Source: an uncultured Leptolyngbyaceae cyanobacterium
Lineage (GTDB): Bacteria > Cyanobacteriota > Cyanobacteriia > Leptolyngbyales > Leptolyngbyaceae
Direction: 5' to 3'
Assembly (NCBI GenBank): GCA_938023035.1
Contig: CALIDI010000027.1
Span: forward strand, 1-64,000
Length of the DNA: 64,000 nucleotides
Of this stretch, positions 26,775 to 37,200 are shown in pieces (the first letter of the stretch is position 1; each line of letters begins with the position of its first letter). Both the position numbers and the translations under genes were made by a program. The notes beneath the pieces were generated by a model. The model saw only the letters and a list, made by a program, of their open reading frames with translations. It ran no database searches and had not been told where the DNA came from.

Positions 26775-27749
26775 ATGACGGTTGCTAATTCTGTTCCAGT
26801 TACAGTGCTGACCGGCTATTTGGGTGCAGGTAAAACAACGCTACTCAATCGAATTCTGACCTATGAGCACGGCAAAAAGGTTGCTGTGATTGTCAATGAG
26901 TTTGGTGAAGTGGGGATTGATAATCAGCTTGTGGTGGATGCGGATGAAGAAATCTTTGAGATGAACAATGGCTGTATCTGCTGTACTGTGCGGGGAGACC
27001 TGATTCGGATTATTAGCAATTTGATGAAGCGTCGGGATAAGTTTGATCACCTAGTCATCGAAACAACGGGGTTGGCTGACCCAGCTCCGGTGATTCAAAC
27101 CTTTTTTGTAGATGAGGATGTGCAGGCGCAAACTTATCTAGATGCAGTGGTAACCGTTGTGGATGCGAAACACATTGCCCAGCATTGGGAAGCCGATGAG
27201 GCTCAGGAGCAGATTGCTTTTGCCGATATTGTGCTGCTAAACAAGGTCGATTTAGTCACACCGGCAGAGTTGGATCAGCTAGAGCAGCGGATTCGGGGAA
27301 TGAATGCGATGGCAAAAATTTATCGGACCCATGATGCTGTGGTTGATATGGATGTAATTTTGGGAGTTCGGGCGTTTGATCTTGATCGCACGCTGGAAAT
27401 TGATCCGGGCTTTTTGACCGAGGACCACGCCCATGATCATGATGACTCGGTTGCCTCGATCGCGTTGGTGGCAAGGGGGGCGCTTGACGGCGAAAGGCTT
27501 AACACCTGGCTGAGTGAATTGCTCCGCACAGAAGGGCCAAACATCTTTCGGATGAAGGGCATTCTCAATATTGCCGGAGAAGACCGGCGCTTTGTGTTTC
27601 AGGGAGTTCACATGATTTTTGATGGCCGCCCGGATCGCCCCTGGAAGTCTGCCAGTGAACGCAAAAATGAGCTGGTATTGATTGGACGTGATTTAGATGA
27701 AGCCAAACTCAGGGCCGATTTTCGGGCTTGTTTAGTTGAGAAAGAGTAA
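26775..27749 (+). CDS. CobW/COG0523-family GTPase, putative zinc metallochaperone
   Basis: A 324-residue G3E GTPase. Walker A is GYLGAGKTTLLN, followed by NEFGEVGIDNQL, the metal-binding GCICCTVRGDL (CxCC), the ETTGLADPAP switch and LLNKVDLV (NKxD). A His/Asp-rich stretch (EDHAHDHDD) sits before the C-terminal CobW_C domain. COG0523 proteins deliver or insert metal, often zinc, under scarcity. The operator at 26742 supports Zur or Fur control. The ATG at 26775 is favoured over 26760 because GAGG lies 9 bp before it. The WD40 gene 54 bp downstream is probably in the same transcript. Confidence 0.88.
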   Translation: MTVANSVPVTVLTGYLGAGKTTLLNRILTYEHGKKVAVIVNEFGEVGIDNQLVVDADEEIFEMNNGCICCTVRGDLIRIISNLMKRRDKFDHLVIETTGLADPAPVIQTFFVDEDVQAQTYLDAVVTVVDAKHIAQHWEADEAQEQIAFADIVLLNKVDLVTPAELDQLEQRIRGMNAMAKIYRTHDAVVDMDVILGVRAFDLDRTLEIDPGFLTEDHAHDHDDSVASIALVARGALDGERLNTWLSELLRTEGPNIFRMKGILNIAGEDRRFVFQGVHMIFDGRPDRPWKSASERKNELVLIGRDLDEAKLRADFRACLVEKE

Positions 27750-27803
27750 ACCCGCCGGACTTTTCAGGCTTGACTGTTCCCTATTCACAAATCGCAAAAA
27801 GCA

Positions 27804-28883
27804 ATGACAATGTTTGGCCAATCAACCCGATTGTTTGAGCCGCGCTGGCGGGGGGCGTTGGCTGACTATGTAACCGCGATCGCCTGGTCGCCCTCAGGTC
27901 AACAATTTGCGGCAACATCAGCAGCCGGAGAAGTGGTGCTATTTGCCGATACCACCTTTGAGTGCATCCTTTTGCAAGCGGGAGATGGCACCTCCGTAGA
28001 TTGTCTTGCCTTTTCTCAAGATGGCCAGTTTTTAGCGGCAGGGGGGCAAACTGGAAAGGTGCAGGTTTGGCAATTGGGGGAGCGAGTGGAGGCGATCGCC
28101 TGTTTAGACAAGGCTCCCGCCTGGGTCGATCACCTAGCCTGGAACCCAAAATCCCATGAGTTTGCCTTGAGCGTGGGTAAATATCTACAAGTTTGGGAAG
28201 CGGCCTCCAGAGAGGTTGTTGCCACACTGAATTTTGATCGCTCCTCCGTGCTGGCTCTGACCTGGACAACTGATGGGCAGCGGTTCAGTGCCAGCGGTTA
28301 TCAGGGAGTCAAGGTTTGGGAGGTCGGGGATTGGCAGAAAGAACCCTATGTGCTGACCCTGCCCACCGTCAGCACGGCGATCGCCTGGTCACCCAATAGC
28401 CGCTATCTTGCCTGTGGCAATATGGATCGCACAACTGCTGTTTGGGATTGGGAGAATCCCAGCAGTCCTTGGGTGATGCGAGGCTTTCCTGGAAAAATTC
28501 GCCAGTTGGCTTGGTCAGATGTTGATGGCAGGCAACAAGCGCCCCTGTTGGCCGCGGCCAGCGCCGAAAGCATTGTCGTTTGGGAAAAACACCCCGATGA
28601 GGCGGTGGGTTGGAAGGGGCGAGTGCTCGGTAGCCATGAGGCCACCATTGCCGCGATCGCCTTTCAGCCCCAAACCAAACTTTTAGCCACAGCCGCTCAA
28701 GATGGAAGGGTTACCCTCTGGCACAATAGCACCCGGTTTGCCCAAACCCTAGAAGGTGCCGTGGGTTTTACCTGTCTGTGTTGGCATCCAAAGGGAACCA
28801 GGTTAGCAGCGGGAGGAAGTCATGGAGAACTGTTAGTCTGGGCACAAGCGATGGCTGGAAAAGGCTTTGGGCGCTCATTCTGA
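27804..28883 (+). CDS. WD40 beta-propeller protein
   Basis: A 359-residue protein consisting almost only of WD40 blades, e.g. VTAIAWSPSGQQFAATSAAGEVVLF, DCLAFSQDGQFLAAGG, ALTWTTDGQRFSASG, TAIAWSPNSRYLACGN, IAAIAFQPQTKLLATAA and TCLCWHPKGTRLAAGG; about six or seven blades, enough for a closed propeller. No signal peptide, so it is cytoplasmic. Such propellers bind partners. Sitting right behind the metal-regulated CobW gene, it may serve as its partner or scaffold; that is an inference from spacing. ATGs at 27804 and 27810 are both possible. Confidence 0.85.
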   Translation: MTMFGQSTRLFEPRWRGALADYVTAIAWSPSGQQFAATSAAGEVVLFADTTFECILLQAGDGTSVDCLAFSQDGQFLAAGGQTGKVQVWQLGERVEAIACLDKAPAWVDHLAWNPKSHEFALSVGKYLQVWEAASREVVATLNFDRSSVLALTWTTDGQRFSASGYQGVKVWEVGDWQKEPYVLTLPTVSTAIAWSPNSRYLACGNMDRTTAVWDWENPSSPWVMRGFPGKIRQLAWSDVDGRQQAPLLAAASAESIVVWEKHPDEAVGWKGRVLGSHEATIAAIAFQPQTKLLATAAQDGRVTLWHNSTRFAQTLEGAVGFTCLCWHPKGTRLAAGGSHGELLVWAQAMAGKGFGRSF

Positions 28884-28926
28884 GAGATTCGTTAAAATTA
28901 GGCTCAACTTTATTCTGGTCAGTTCC

Positions 28927-29560
28927 ATGCAGCTAGCATCTCCCCCTAAACCCGTTGGCGAAAAGCGTATGACCTTTCGGAATCTGGATTGGCCGTCGTT
29001 TAAGCAGATTCAGCAATTACTCACAGAGCGAACCCATGCTCGCTTCGCCTACGACGATGGAACTTTATAAAATTACAACGCCCTTAGAAGAGCATGAACA
29101 CTCGGCTCGACTGATTGAGCTATTTATCCGAAGTCTGGTGGTCGAAATGGGGATGAAGCTCAAGACGATGGGATCGACTACCCTTGATCGCGAAGATTTG
29201 CTCAAAAGCGCCGAACCTGATAATGGATACTGCCTCCAAAATTACGCCCTAGTGGCGGGTCGCACCATTAATCTGGAGATTGGAGATTGATCCAGCTTTC
29301 GACCGGGTGGTAGAGGTGGATATTACCAACACCGACATCTATAAAAGTAGAGTGTATGCCAGTCTGGGTGTGTCAGAATTCTGGCGATTGAATGGGCGTG
29401 AATGGAAGATTTTGTGCTTAGTGGATGGTGAGTATAAAGAGCGCGATCGCTCCCCCACATTTCCCATCATTGAGAAGACAGATTTGTACCAATTCTTACC
29501 TTTTTGGATGAGGTCACTGCTGAGACAACCTTTCGGCAACAGATTCGACAGCGACTGTAA
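28927..29560 (+). pseudogene. Uma2-family (DUF820) endonuclease pseudogene
   Basis: Three frames together rebuild a Uma2 nuclease-fold protein: MTFRNLDWPSFKQIQQLL to ARFAYDDGTL; then KITTPLEEHEHSARLIELF; then VVEVDITNTDIYKSRVYASL, GVSEFWR and DLYQFL; then LDEVTAETTFRQQIRQRL and the stop at 29558-29560. The VEVDIT and NTDIxKxRxYA motifs of the family are present. Frames break near 29067, 29281 and 29505. The second break is a duplicated 7-bp word. It is non-functional unless frameshifting occurs. Confidence 0.8.
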
Positions 29561-30003
29561 TCATTACAGCCCATACCAAAGCCACTGGAGGCTGGTCAAA
29601 GCCTGGGTACCTATCACCAACGCTGAAGCAGATGGGCAAAGGGCTTGACCCGTGCATATCCTACAATGATTGGATGGTTTCTTTCCTAGAAATCGCTTGA
29701 AGTCTTTGTCATACTCCGGTTCTCTAGGTTGATTGGGGTTTATTGGGCAACATCCCTTTAACCACAAGTAGCCGTGGGAGTTTAGTTATCATCCCATCCT
29801 AAGTGCGATTGTTCTTAGATGATGACGATGACGACGGCAGGATCAACTGCTTCAGAGAGAAGATTCAATTGGGATTTGGGGCGGTGATTGTGGTGGAGGC
29901 CATAATGATGGGCTTATTGCCAAGGCCGGGGAGGAGGAAAATGCTCCTGATGCGCAAAGATGCTTTTGACGCAGTATTCAGAATACGTTAAGGAATCGCG
30001 ATC
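29561..30003. other. Intergenic region, no gene recognised
   Basis: This 443-bp spacer holds a GAT/GAC-repeat stretch (29817-29837) and a minus-strand frame near 29600-29767 with residues such as NPNQPREPEYDKDFK that may be a transposase scrap. Neither is supported well enough to call. Confidence 0.3.
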
Positions 30004-30786
30004 GTGGCCGCAGAACCGGAGAAATTCCCAAACCCATCCCAGTCTGAAAATAGGCAAAAGCCATTTCCCCTGACAAAGTTATGGCTTTGGGGGGCGTGGC
30101 TATTCTACGTCGGGTATTTATTGCTGAGCGACGTTCCCCCTGGAGAATCACTCCTGCACACTCAGCCAGCCACGTTACAAACCGCGATGGATCTCAGCCT
30201 CAACTTTTGGTTTGTGATGCCTTTGCTGTTTCCGAAGCTGTCACCAGTGCTCAACCCTGCGCTGGAAGGGTTATTCAATATTGTAGTTGCCTGGGGTTTG
30301 TTGTTTTGGGGCTTTGCTGTTGATGGTCGGGGTCAGCGCATTGCGATCGCCCCCTTTTTGGTGGGAACGGCCTTTTTGACCAATGTGTTCTATCTCCTCT
30401 GGTTATGCGTGCGCCAGCCATCCCCAGATCCCCCGGCCCTGCCACTGAGGCCCCTGGAAAAAGTAGGAGAAAGTCGAATGCTGCCAATCGCTGTGCTTGT
30501 GGTGGTAGCTGCCGCCCTGGTATGGGCCGGGGTTGCCCGTCCTGAATTTGGTAGTTTGAGCGATCGCAGTATGGCCTTGATAGAACTGGCCCGCCGCGAT
30601 CGGCTGACCTACTCTTTTGGAGTAGATTTGCTCGTTTTCTGGCTGTTTCAAGCCGCCCTCGTCAAAGACGATATGGCTCGCCGCCACTGGCAGGAACCGC
30701 TGACTTTGTGGGTGACCCGGTTAGTCCCCCTATTTGGGTTAGGGTTTTACCTACTGCGCCGTCCACCTCTGAGGCAAAACCCCTGA
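30004..30786 (+). CDS. Polytopic membrane protein, unknown function
   Basis: A 260-residue membrane protein starting with GTG. A polar N-terminus is followed by about six hydrophobic segments: LWLWGAWLFYVGYLLL, DLSLNFWFVMPLLFP, GLFNIVVAWGLLFWGFAV, FLVGTAFLTNVFYLLWLC, LPIAVLVVVAAALVWAG and LLVFWLFQAALV, and a last one near the C-terminus. No known motif is seen; it looks like a conserved cyanobacterial hypothetical protein. It stands alone, facing the ABC exporter genes. Confidence 0.65.
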   Translation: MAAEPEKFPNPSQSENRQKPFPLTKLWLWGAWLFYVGYLLLSDVPPGESLLHTQPATLQTAMDLSLNFWFVMPLLFPKLSPVLNPALEGLFNIVVAWGLLFWGFAVDGRGQRIAIAPFLVGTAFLTNVFYLLWLCVRQPSPDPPALPLRPLEKVGESRMLPIAVLVVVAAALVWAGVARPEFGSLSDRSMALIELARRDRLTYSFGVDLLVFWLFQAALVKDDMARRHWQEPLTLWVTRLVPLFGLGFYLLRRPPLRQNP

Positions 30787-30977
30787 AGGCAGCCGCGTAT
30801 GCAAGCGAACTCAGCATTCTGACCGGGGAGTTGCTTTAAGTTCTGTTTTGAGCCTCATGCATGCAGCGGGCTGAACACCCTAACGCCCTAATACAGAGAC
30901 ACGCAGGGCATCGAGATATCTGACTCCGTATTCTCTGTGCCTCTGTGGTCAGATTTCAGGTGATAAAATCCTGATTT

Positions 30978-31847
30978 CTAAGCGAGCGATCGCCGCAGCC
31001 GTGGTTGAATCAGCAACAACGCCACTACTGTAAAGACCAATAACACAGCTAAAGCTTGGCCCATAGTCACCGACCCAAAAGGAGCTTGCATCACCACACT
31101 ACCCAAGCCCCATTGTTGGTGGAGATAGATGTAGCGAATCGGCTCAATCGCATAGCTCAAGGGGTTCAAAGACGCAACCCAGCGCAGCCAAACCGGCATA
31201 AACGATAGGGGCACTAGAGCCGTGCTAGCAAACAGCAACGGCAGATTTGTGACAAAAATCACAGCAATCAACTCAATGTGCCCTGGTAAGGAAAAAGCCA
31301 GCCCCAGACTCAGAGCCGTTACCCCCAACACCAGCAGCAACACCACCAGGGTTAACACCCCTAGCCCCAAGGGATCGGGTAGACCCGCCCCAAGCAAGGC
31401 GCTTACCACGACAATTGCGGCAGTTTGAATCAGGCTTAAGGTGGCGATAAAAATCGCAGAGGCCGCCACAATTGAATAGCGAGACGATAGCGGTGCCACC
31501 AGCAGCCTATTTAAAAAGCCAAACTCCCGATCAAACATGACGGGTAGCCCCGCATTTAGTGCGCCGCCAAAGGCCGTGAACACAATAATGCCAGCACCAA
31601 TGAATTTGCCATAGCTGACCTCACTGCCAAAGAGGCCTGCCGGAGCATTTTGAAACAAGGCCCCAAACAAAATCAGCCACATCAGCGGCTGAATAATCCC
31701 GGCTGCCAGGGTTGAAGGCCGCCGCTGTAACTGGATGAAGAGGCGACGGGTCAGGGCTGTTGTTTCCTGAAGAAATTCGCCCAGGGGGTTGGGGGCGATC
31801 GCCGCGGGTTTTAGCTCAGTAGAAGTCGGAGAAAGGGTTGTACTCAT
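30978..31847 (-). CDS. ABC-2 type transporter permease (DrrB-like)
   Basis: The 289-residue membrane half of an ABC exporter. An N-terminal amphipathic segment (LGEFLQETTALTRRLFIQLQRRP) precedes six hydrophobic helices, with the ABC-2 signature around LVPLSFMPVWLRWVASLNPLSYAIEPIR. This NP-x-SY-x-x-E-x-x-R motif is typical of DrrB and NodJ-type permeases. The start MSTTLSP (31847) replaces a longer frame at 31904. It lies 177 bp downstream of the ATPase gene on the same strand. Exported substrate (drug, lipid or glycan) is not known. Confidence 0.88.
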   Translation of the reverse strand: MSTTLSPTSTELKPAAIAPNPLGEFLQETTALTRRLFIQLQRRPSTLAAGIIQPLMWLILFGALFQNAPAGLFGSEVSYGKFIGAGIIVFTAFGGALNAGLPVMFDREFGFLNRLLVAPLSSRYSIVAASAIFIATLSLIQTAAIVVVSALLGAGLPDPLGLGVLTLVVLLLVLGVTALSLGLAFSLPGHIELIAVIFVTNLPLLFASTALVPLSFMPVWLRWVASLNPLSYAIEPIRYIYLHQQWGLGSVVMQAPFGSVTMGQALAVLLVFTVVALLLIQPRLRRSLA

Positions 31848-32024
31848 AGTTCTGGAAAAGTAAAGATAGGCATCTTGAAGAATCAAAAAATGCATAAGGG
31901 TCATCAGAAACCGGAGTAAATTCCCAGGAAGTGACCATTAAATAATAGGACAAGCTTTGACTCGGCTTGGCTCACAGTTGTATATAACGAGCCGGAGTCA
32001 GGATGGTGATGGTGAATCAATCTT

Positions 32025-33044
32025 CTATCGCATATTTTGTTTGCGTTCCTTCTTTTCGTCCCGGCTATTCGCTGCTGCCAGTTCGGCATCCAATAGCGTG
32101 CGACCTGTTGCCGCCAGATAGACATCATCCAGGCTAGGACGAGATTGAGCAATGCCAAAAGTCGGCAAACCCGCTGCTTGTAACGCCTGTTGCACCGTTG
32201 CTAGGGCATCACTTTGGGGAGTCACTACCAGGTTGAGGGAGTTACCCTGGGCGCTATTAATAATCACTTCCTGCACAACGGGTAACGCTTCTAGTAGGGA
32301 TTGAGCCTTTTCTGCCTCTGCCAGAGGGGCAAACTCACGGATGCGCAGCGTAATGCGATCGCCCCCCACTTTATCCTTCAGCTCAGTTGGTGTACCGCTA
32401 GCAATCACCTGGCCCTGGTCAATAATGGCCACCCGGTCAGCCAGCATATCAATTTCCTCCAGGTAGTGGCTGGTAAGTAGAACCGTTGTGCCCTGCGATC
32501 GCAACCGCCGTAGAAACTCCCAAACCACAAAGCGGCTTTCAATATCCAACCCAACCGTGGGTTCATCTAAAACCAACAAATCGGGTTGGTGCAACAAACC
32601 AGCAGCCAAATCCAGCCGTTTCTTTAGCCCACCTGAGTAGGTGCCACTCTTTTGATCAGCATAGTCCTGCAAACCCAAGAGTTGAATAACCTGCTCAATC
32701 CGCTCTTTCGCAAAGGCTCGGGGAAGATGGTACAGCGCCGCCTGTAACTGCAATAGTTCGCGCCCCGTCAACACTTTATCAATCGCCACCTCTTGAGCGA
32801 CATACCCCAGCTTTTGCCGGGCCTGTTTAGGCCGTTCCGTGACTGAAATACCCGAAACTTCAATACGGCCAGCATCTGGCTCTGACAAGGTACAAAGGCA
32901 CCGCAGAGTGGTCGTTTTACCTGCCCCATTCGGCCCTAACAAACCAAAAATTTCGCCTGTCTCTACCCGTAGAGAAACATCCTTAACGGCTACAACCGCG
33001 CCGTAACTTTTGCGCAAATTTTCAATGAGAACCGCAGGAGCCAT
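32025..33044 (-). CDS. ABC transporter ATP-binding protein (DrrA-like)
   Basis: A 339-residue ATPase with Walker A GPNGAGKTTT, a Q-loop (YVAQEVAID), signature YSGGLKKRLD, Walker B LLVLDEPTVGLD and the H-loop LLTSHYLEE. The extra C-terminal ~100 residues (LRIREFAPLAEAE, then SLDDVYLAATGRT) are the DrrA-type extension that contacts the permease. It pairs with the DrrB-like permease encoded next to it. The start at MAPAVLIE (33044) is preferred over 33068 for homology. Confidence 0.92.
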   Translation of the reverse strand: MAPAVLIENLRKSYGAVVAVKDVSLRVETGEIFGLLGPNGAGKTTTLRCLCTLSEPDAGRIEVSGISVTERPKQARQKLGYVAQEVAIDKVLTGRELLQLQAALYHLPRAFAKERIEQVIQLLGLQDYADQKSGTYSGGLKKRLDLAAGLLHQPDLLVLDEPTVGLDIESRFVVWEFLRRLRSQGTTVLLTSHYLEEIDMLADRVAIIDQGQVIASGTPTELKDKVGGDRITLRIREFAPLAEAEKAQSLLEALPVVQEVIINSAQGNSLNLVVTPQSDALATVQQALQAAGLPTFGIAQSRPSLDDVYLAATGRTLLDAELAAANSRDEKKERKQNMR

Positions 33045-34295
33045 CGTTACTACCTCGATTCGATACAAAACTCAACTTCATTCTAATGGGAATTGGCAGG
33101 TGCGCGGCAGTGTCATGGCCGGAGAGGTCAGGGCGTTGCCAAATCACCGATCGCGCTCGTCACCTGATTTAAGCCAGAGTGCAGGGGGGATGCCCCTGGC
33201 TAGGAGCACCGCCCCCCTTGGTTCTCCGCCGAGTGTAGCCCATCCTAAAAGGGCCGAGAGCTTGTCACTTTTGCAGGCCCTGATCCGCCAGCCCCTTGTA
33301 TCTCCAGCCCCTTGTATCTTAAGAGCGGGTGGAAGCGAGGGTTGTCTGCCCAAATCCTTTGGTCAACCTCGAATCATCGGTTGGAACGCAGATTCCGGAT
33401 GACGCAAGGTCGAGTGCAAGACCAATCATCCCTTGAGAACGGGAGTGACCCATGCAGAATGTCGCAGAGTAGATTGGCATTGATGTGTGTAAGCGCTTCT
33501 CCCAGCATGGGAGAGGAGTATCGCCCTAACGGGCATTCAAGCAAGGGGTAAGGGGAGCCAGCCAGACGCCTTAGGCCACTGGTGTTTTGTCAAATCCTAA
33601 TTTTAGAGTGAACCTACTGGCTCGTAGGTGGTGCTTTAGCGCTGAGGCCCTGACTACAAATTCTAATTTCTAGAGTGGACACGGCACGAGAGCAACATTA
33701 GCGATGGTGACAAGGGGCGATCGCTGCACGACTCTAAAGGTATGGCTCCAAAGTTAGTGGGATGGGTTTGGCAGAAGGTTATTTCTGTGGAAAAGTCGGT
33801 GTCAACCAGAGAGAACGATACCGTCAGAGGGGTTATTCGCCCAATAGGCCGACAATCATCGCCATGAGAACAGGGTGACGGTGAGTCAGAAAGCCTAGGC
33901 GGTCTTGGCGGCTGCACACTTGGTTTTGTCCTCAGCGGTCTGACTCCGCGATTGATTCAGGAACGTTTCCTCTTAATCAACGAACCAATAACCCTAAAGC
34001 CAACCTCCGAATCCAGCCAGTAACCTGTCTGAAAACGGTAACCTGAGGGTGGATAAAATCGTGTCTTCTAGAAAGGAGAAGTCCAGATCAGAGTCGTGAT
34101 CAGTTGCTGGGCGCAATTAAACTGATTTAGGGGGTGGAGGGGATGGAACTCCCTGCCTGGGGGTGCAGCCCACCACCACTCACTGCTTACAGTTCATCAG
34201 GACTACCTAGAAGCTACAGGGGTGTTGGATTGCTGGCAAAGTCTGGGGCTTGCAGCCCCGTATCTGATGAAAGCTCGCCTAGAAGGAAAATTCTC
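33045..34295. other. Large repeat-rich intergenic region
   Basis: This 1.25-kb spacer lies between divergent ABC and TPR-CHAT genes. It contains a family B fragment (TTGTCACTTTTGCAGGCCCT at about 33264), two nearly identical CAGCCCCTTGTATCT words (33289-33317), the word ACGGGCATTCAAGCAAGGG at 33529-33547 that recurs at 45349-45367, and the family A element at 33884-33945. The upstream extension of the CHAT reading frame (34134-34295) reads as non-protein-like sequence. No gene is supported. Confidence 0.55.
33884..33945 (+). repeat. Short inverted-repeat element, family A copy 3
   Basis: A 62-bp element starting AGTCAGAAAGCCTAGG and ending GGTTTTGTCCTCAGC followed by GGTCTGACT. It shares the TTGGCG and CACT blocks with copy 1 and GGTTTTGTCCTCAGC with copy 2. 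Confidence 0.7.
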
Positions 34296-37200
34296 ATGTT
34301 CTCTGTGCGTCCTTGGCTCAGCTTGATAGTGGTTTCACTCACCACCCTGATGGGGATTGAGCCATTTTTCCAGCCCCCCTTTGCCCTGGTGCTCGCGCAA
34401 ACCGCTGCCCTAGGAGCAGTTTTTCAGCCTGCCGAAGCTCTTTATCAGCAGGGAGTGCAGCAGTTTCGCCAGGGCCTTTATCGTGAAGCCGTACAAAGCT
34501 TAAATCAGAGTTTAGCAGGGTATCGGGCTAAGAGCGATCGCCCAGGAGAAGCCGCCGCCCTGACCCAACTCTCCGAGGTTTATTACTGGTTAGGGGAGTA
34601 TGCCTCTGCCCGCGAGACGGCTCAGGCGGCTCTGGCTTTGTGGCAACAAGTGGGGCATCGGGCAGCAGAAGCAATCGCCCTGGAGCGGTTGGGAGAAGCC
34701 CAATCGGAGTTAGAAGGCAATGCTAAAGCGCTGGAAACTTTGCAACAGGCTTTAGCCATTCGACAAGCAGTCGGCGATCGCCCTGGGCAAGGTAAAACGC
34801 TACTGCGCTTGGGCGCACTCTATTTCAAAAACAATCAGTATGCTGAGGCAGAGAAGGCACTGCGCCAGGCTCAGGAAATCTTAGATCAAGAAGACCCCTT
34901 TGAAGCCAGCCTAGCCCTAAGTTGGTTGGGTTGGTTTCAGTTTAATCGGGAGGATCAGGTAATCGGTTGGCAAACCCTGACAACCGCCCTGACCCGGAGT
35001 CGGTCTACAGGCCATCGGGCGGCTGAATTTATAACTCTCTACTTTATAGCCAGTGGCCATTTTCACCAGCGCGCCTATGACAAAGCCCTGGAGGCCTACC
35101 AACGCGCGCTCCCCATCGCCCAACAGACAGGAGGATGGGGCACCGTTGCTTGGGTCTGGTCATACATCGGGTTGTGTCACCGCAACCTGCAACAGTTTGA
35201 GCAGGCGGAGCAGGCTTTTAAGCAAAGCGTTGAAGCAGGACGGAAGCAACCCCACAGCAATGCGCCAGTTCGGGAGGCGTTGCTGCATCTGGTGACACTG
35301 TACGAGTTGCACTTACACCAACCTCAACAGGCCGAAGCCAGCCTGCAAGCGGCGATCGCCCATTTCCCTGAACCGGCAGCCACCCTCTCGGCAGCGCAGC
35401 GCCAGGGAATGCAGCAGGTGCAAACGGCACGGGTCTGGTTGCGCCTAGGAGAACTCTACGGAGAGCTGGGAGAGCGCCTTAAGGGGTTGGAATGGATTCG
35501 CCGGGGCTGGCAGTTGCGCCAAACGTTGGATGATCCAGTTTATGACTCCGTCCTGACGCTCAAAGACACCCGGTTTATCTATGCTTCTTTTCTTTGGGGT
35601 ACAGGGCAATTCTTCCAGCTTAAGGGGCAGTATCAGGAAGCCATCGCTTACTTTCAAGCCGCCTATGACCTCTCACAAACCATGGGTGAAGATTTCTACA
35701 CCATGGCGAAGGCTGAGTTTCAGGCACGAGTTCTGGATGGCTTGGGGCTGCTCTACGAGCGATTGGATCAATATGACCAAGCGATCGCCCAGTATGAGCT
35801 GGCCCTATCACTGCTGGCAAATCAGCCTCAACCGGATTTACAGCAATCTCTCACCCATGCGACTGCACTGGCTTACCTTAACCAGGGAGATCAGCGTCGG
35901 GCGCAGCGCAACTTTACAGCGGCGCTTGCCGCCTATCAGCGAGCGCGACAACGGGCGCAACAGGTGAAACGAGCGAGAACCGAGATCCTGGCGTTGATTA
36001 GCGTGGCCAATACCTACCGTGCTATGCAGGAGCATCAGAAAGCCTTGCCCGTGATGGAAGCGGCTTTGGCGATCGCAGAACAAACTCAAGATGAAGGCTA
36101 TCTTTATCTCACTCGGCAAACTCTGGCCCGGGTGCATCAAGCCTTGACCAACTACCCCCTAGCCCTAGAGTTGTTTGCCCAGGTGCTCACCTACAATCAG
36201 CAAAGCCAGGGACAGGTTGATCGTGCCCGCACCCTGGCAGAAATGGGCGCGATTTATCATGAGCAGGGCCAATATCGACGCGCCTATGAAGCCTATGAAC
36301 AGGTACTTCAAGCTTTTCGAGAGGCGCAACAACCCTACACCCAACCGCTGACACCTGAAAATTTTGAAGCGGCGTGCGCCAACCCCCGCAAATTGGCCGA
36401 AGGTGGCACACTAGAGCTACTGAAAAGCTTTTGTCAGAAGTCCCTTCCTCCCCTGCGTGGCTCCCAAGCGCAGATTGATATGCTCAACTCCGCCCGAAAA
36501 AAGGCGGTTCAGGGTTTTCGGGAATCGGAAGCCAGTGCCCTGAATAGCCTGAGTGCCGCCGCCGCAGATTTGGGCGAAAGTACCCAGGCCATTGAATTTA
36601 TGCAAGCCGCTTTGTCAATTATCCAGGAAGCGCAGGAGCCAGCTACCGCCGCGCTGTATTTGAATAATCTGGGTGTCCTTTACCAGGGCTTGGGCGACTA
36701 TCCCCAGGCGTTGGCAATTCATCAGCAAGCGCTACAGCAGGCAAAGGCCCTGGGTGACCGCCAGGTAATGGCTGTGAGCCTTTCCCAAATAGGCCTGGTT
36801 TACCAGAACCAGGGTCAGTACGCCCGCGCTCTAGAGACAATAAAAGCCGCACTGGAATTGGATCGGACTACTGGCAACCAGGCCTCTCAAGCACTCCGAC
36901 TCAACAACCTAGGCACCCTCTATCGCGACATGGGCGACTATCCCCAGGCGATTGCAACCCTTCAGGAAGCACTAGCGCTTCAGCGTGAGTTCGGCCTCAA
37001 GGGGCAGGAAAGCACCAGTCTGGGAAATTTGGCCAGTATTTATCGTGATCAGGGCCGGGATGATCAGGCGCTGCAAGTTCACCAGCAGGCATTGCAACTC
37101 GCTGAGACCACAGGTAGCCCTCGACAGCAGGCCAGCGCTCGCTACGGCATAGCCACTGTGTATATCAACCAGGCTAAATACGCGCAGGCGTTAACTGAGT

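Noticed and set aside
29803-29991. Small frame with an Asp-repeat N-terminus
   Set aside because: TTG-like start, low-complexity GAT/GAC run, no homologue recognised; probably chance.
30860-30975. Dispersed CTCTGTG repeat as a gene or promoter
   Set aside because: The words recur at 2776-2826 in part and are likely a short repeat; no function could be attached.
34134-34295. Upstream extension of the TPR-CHAT frame
   Set aside because: The 54 extra residues are not protein-like, and the ATG at 34296 gives a ribosome site and a signal peptide.
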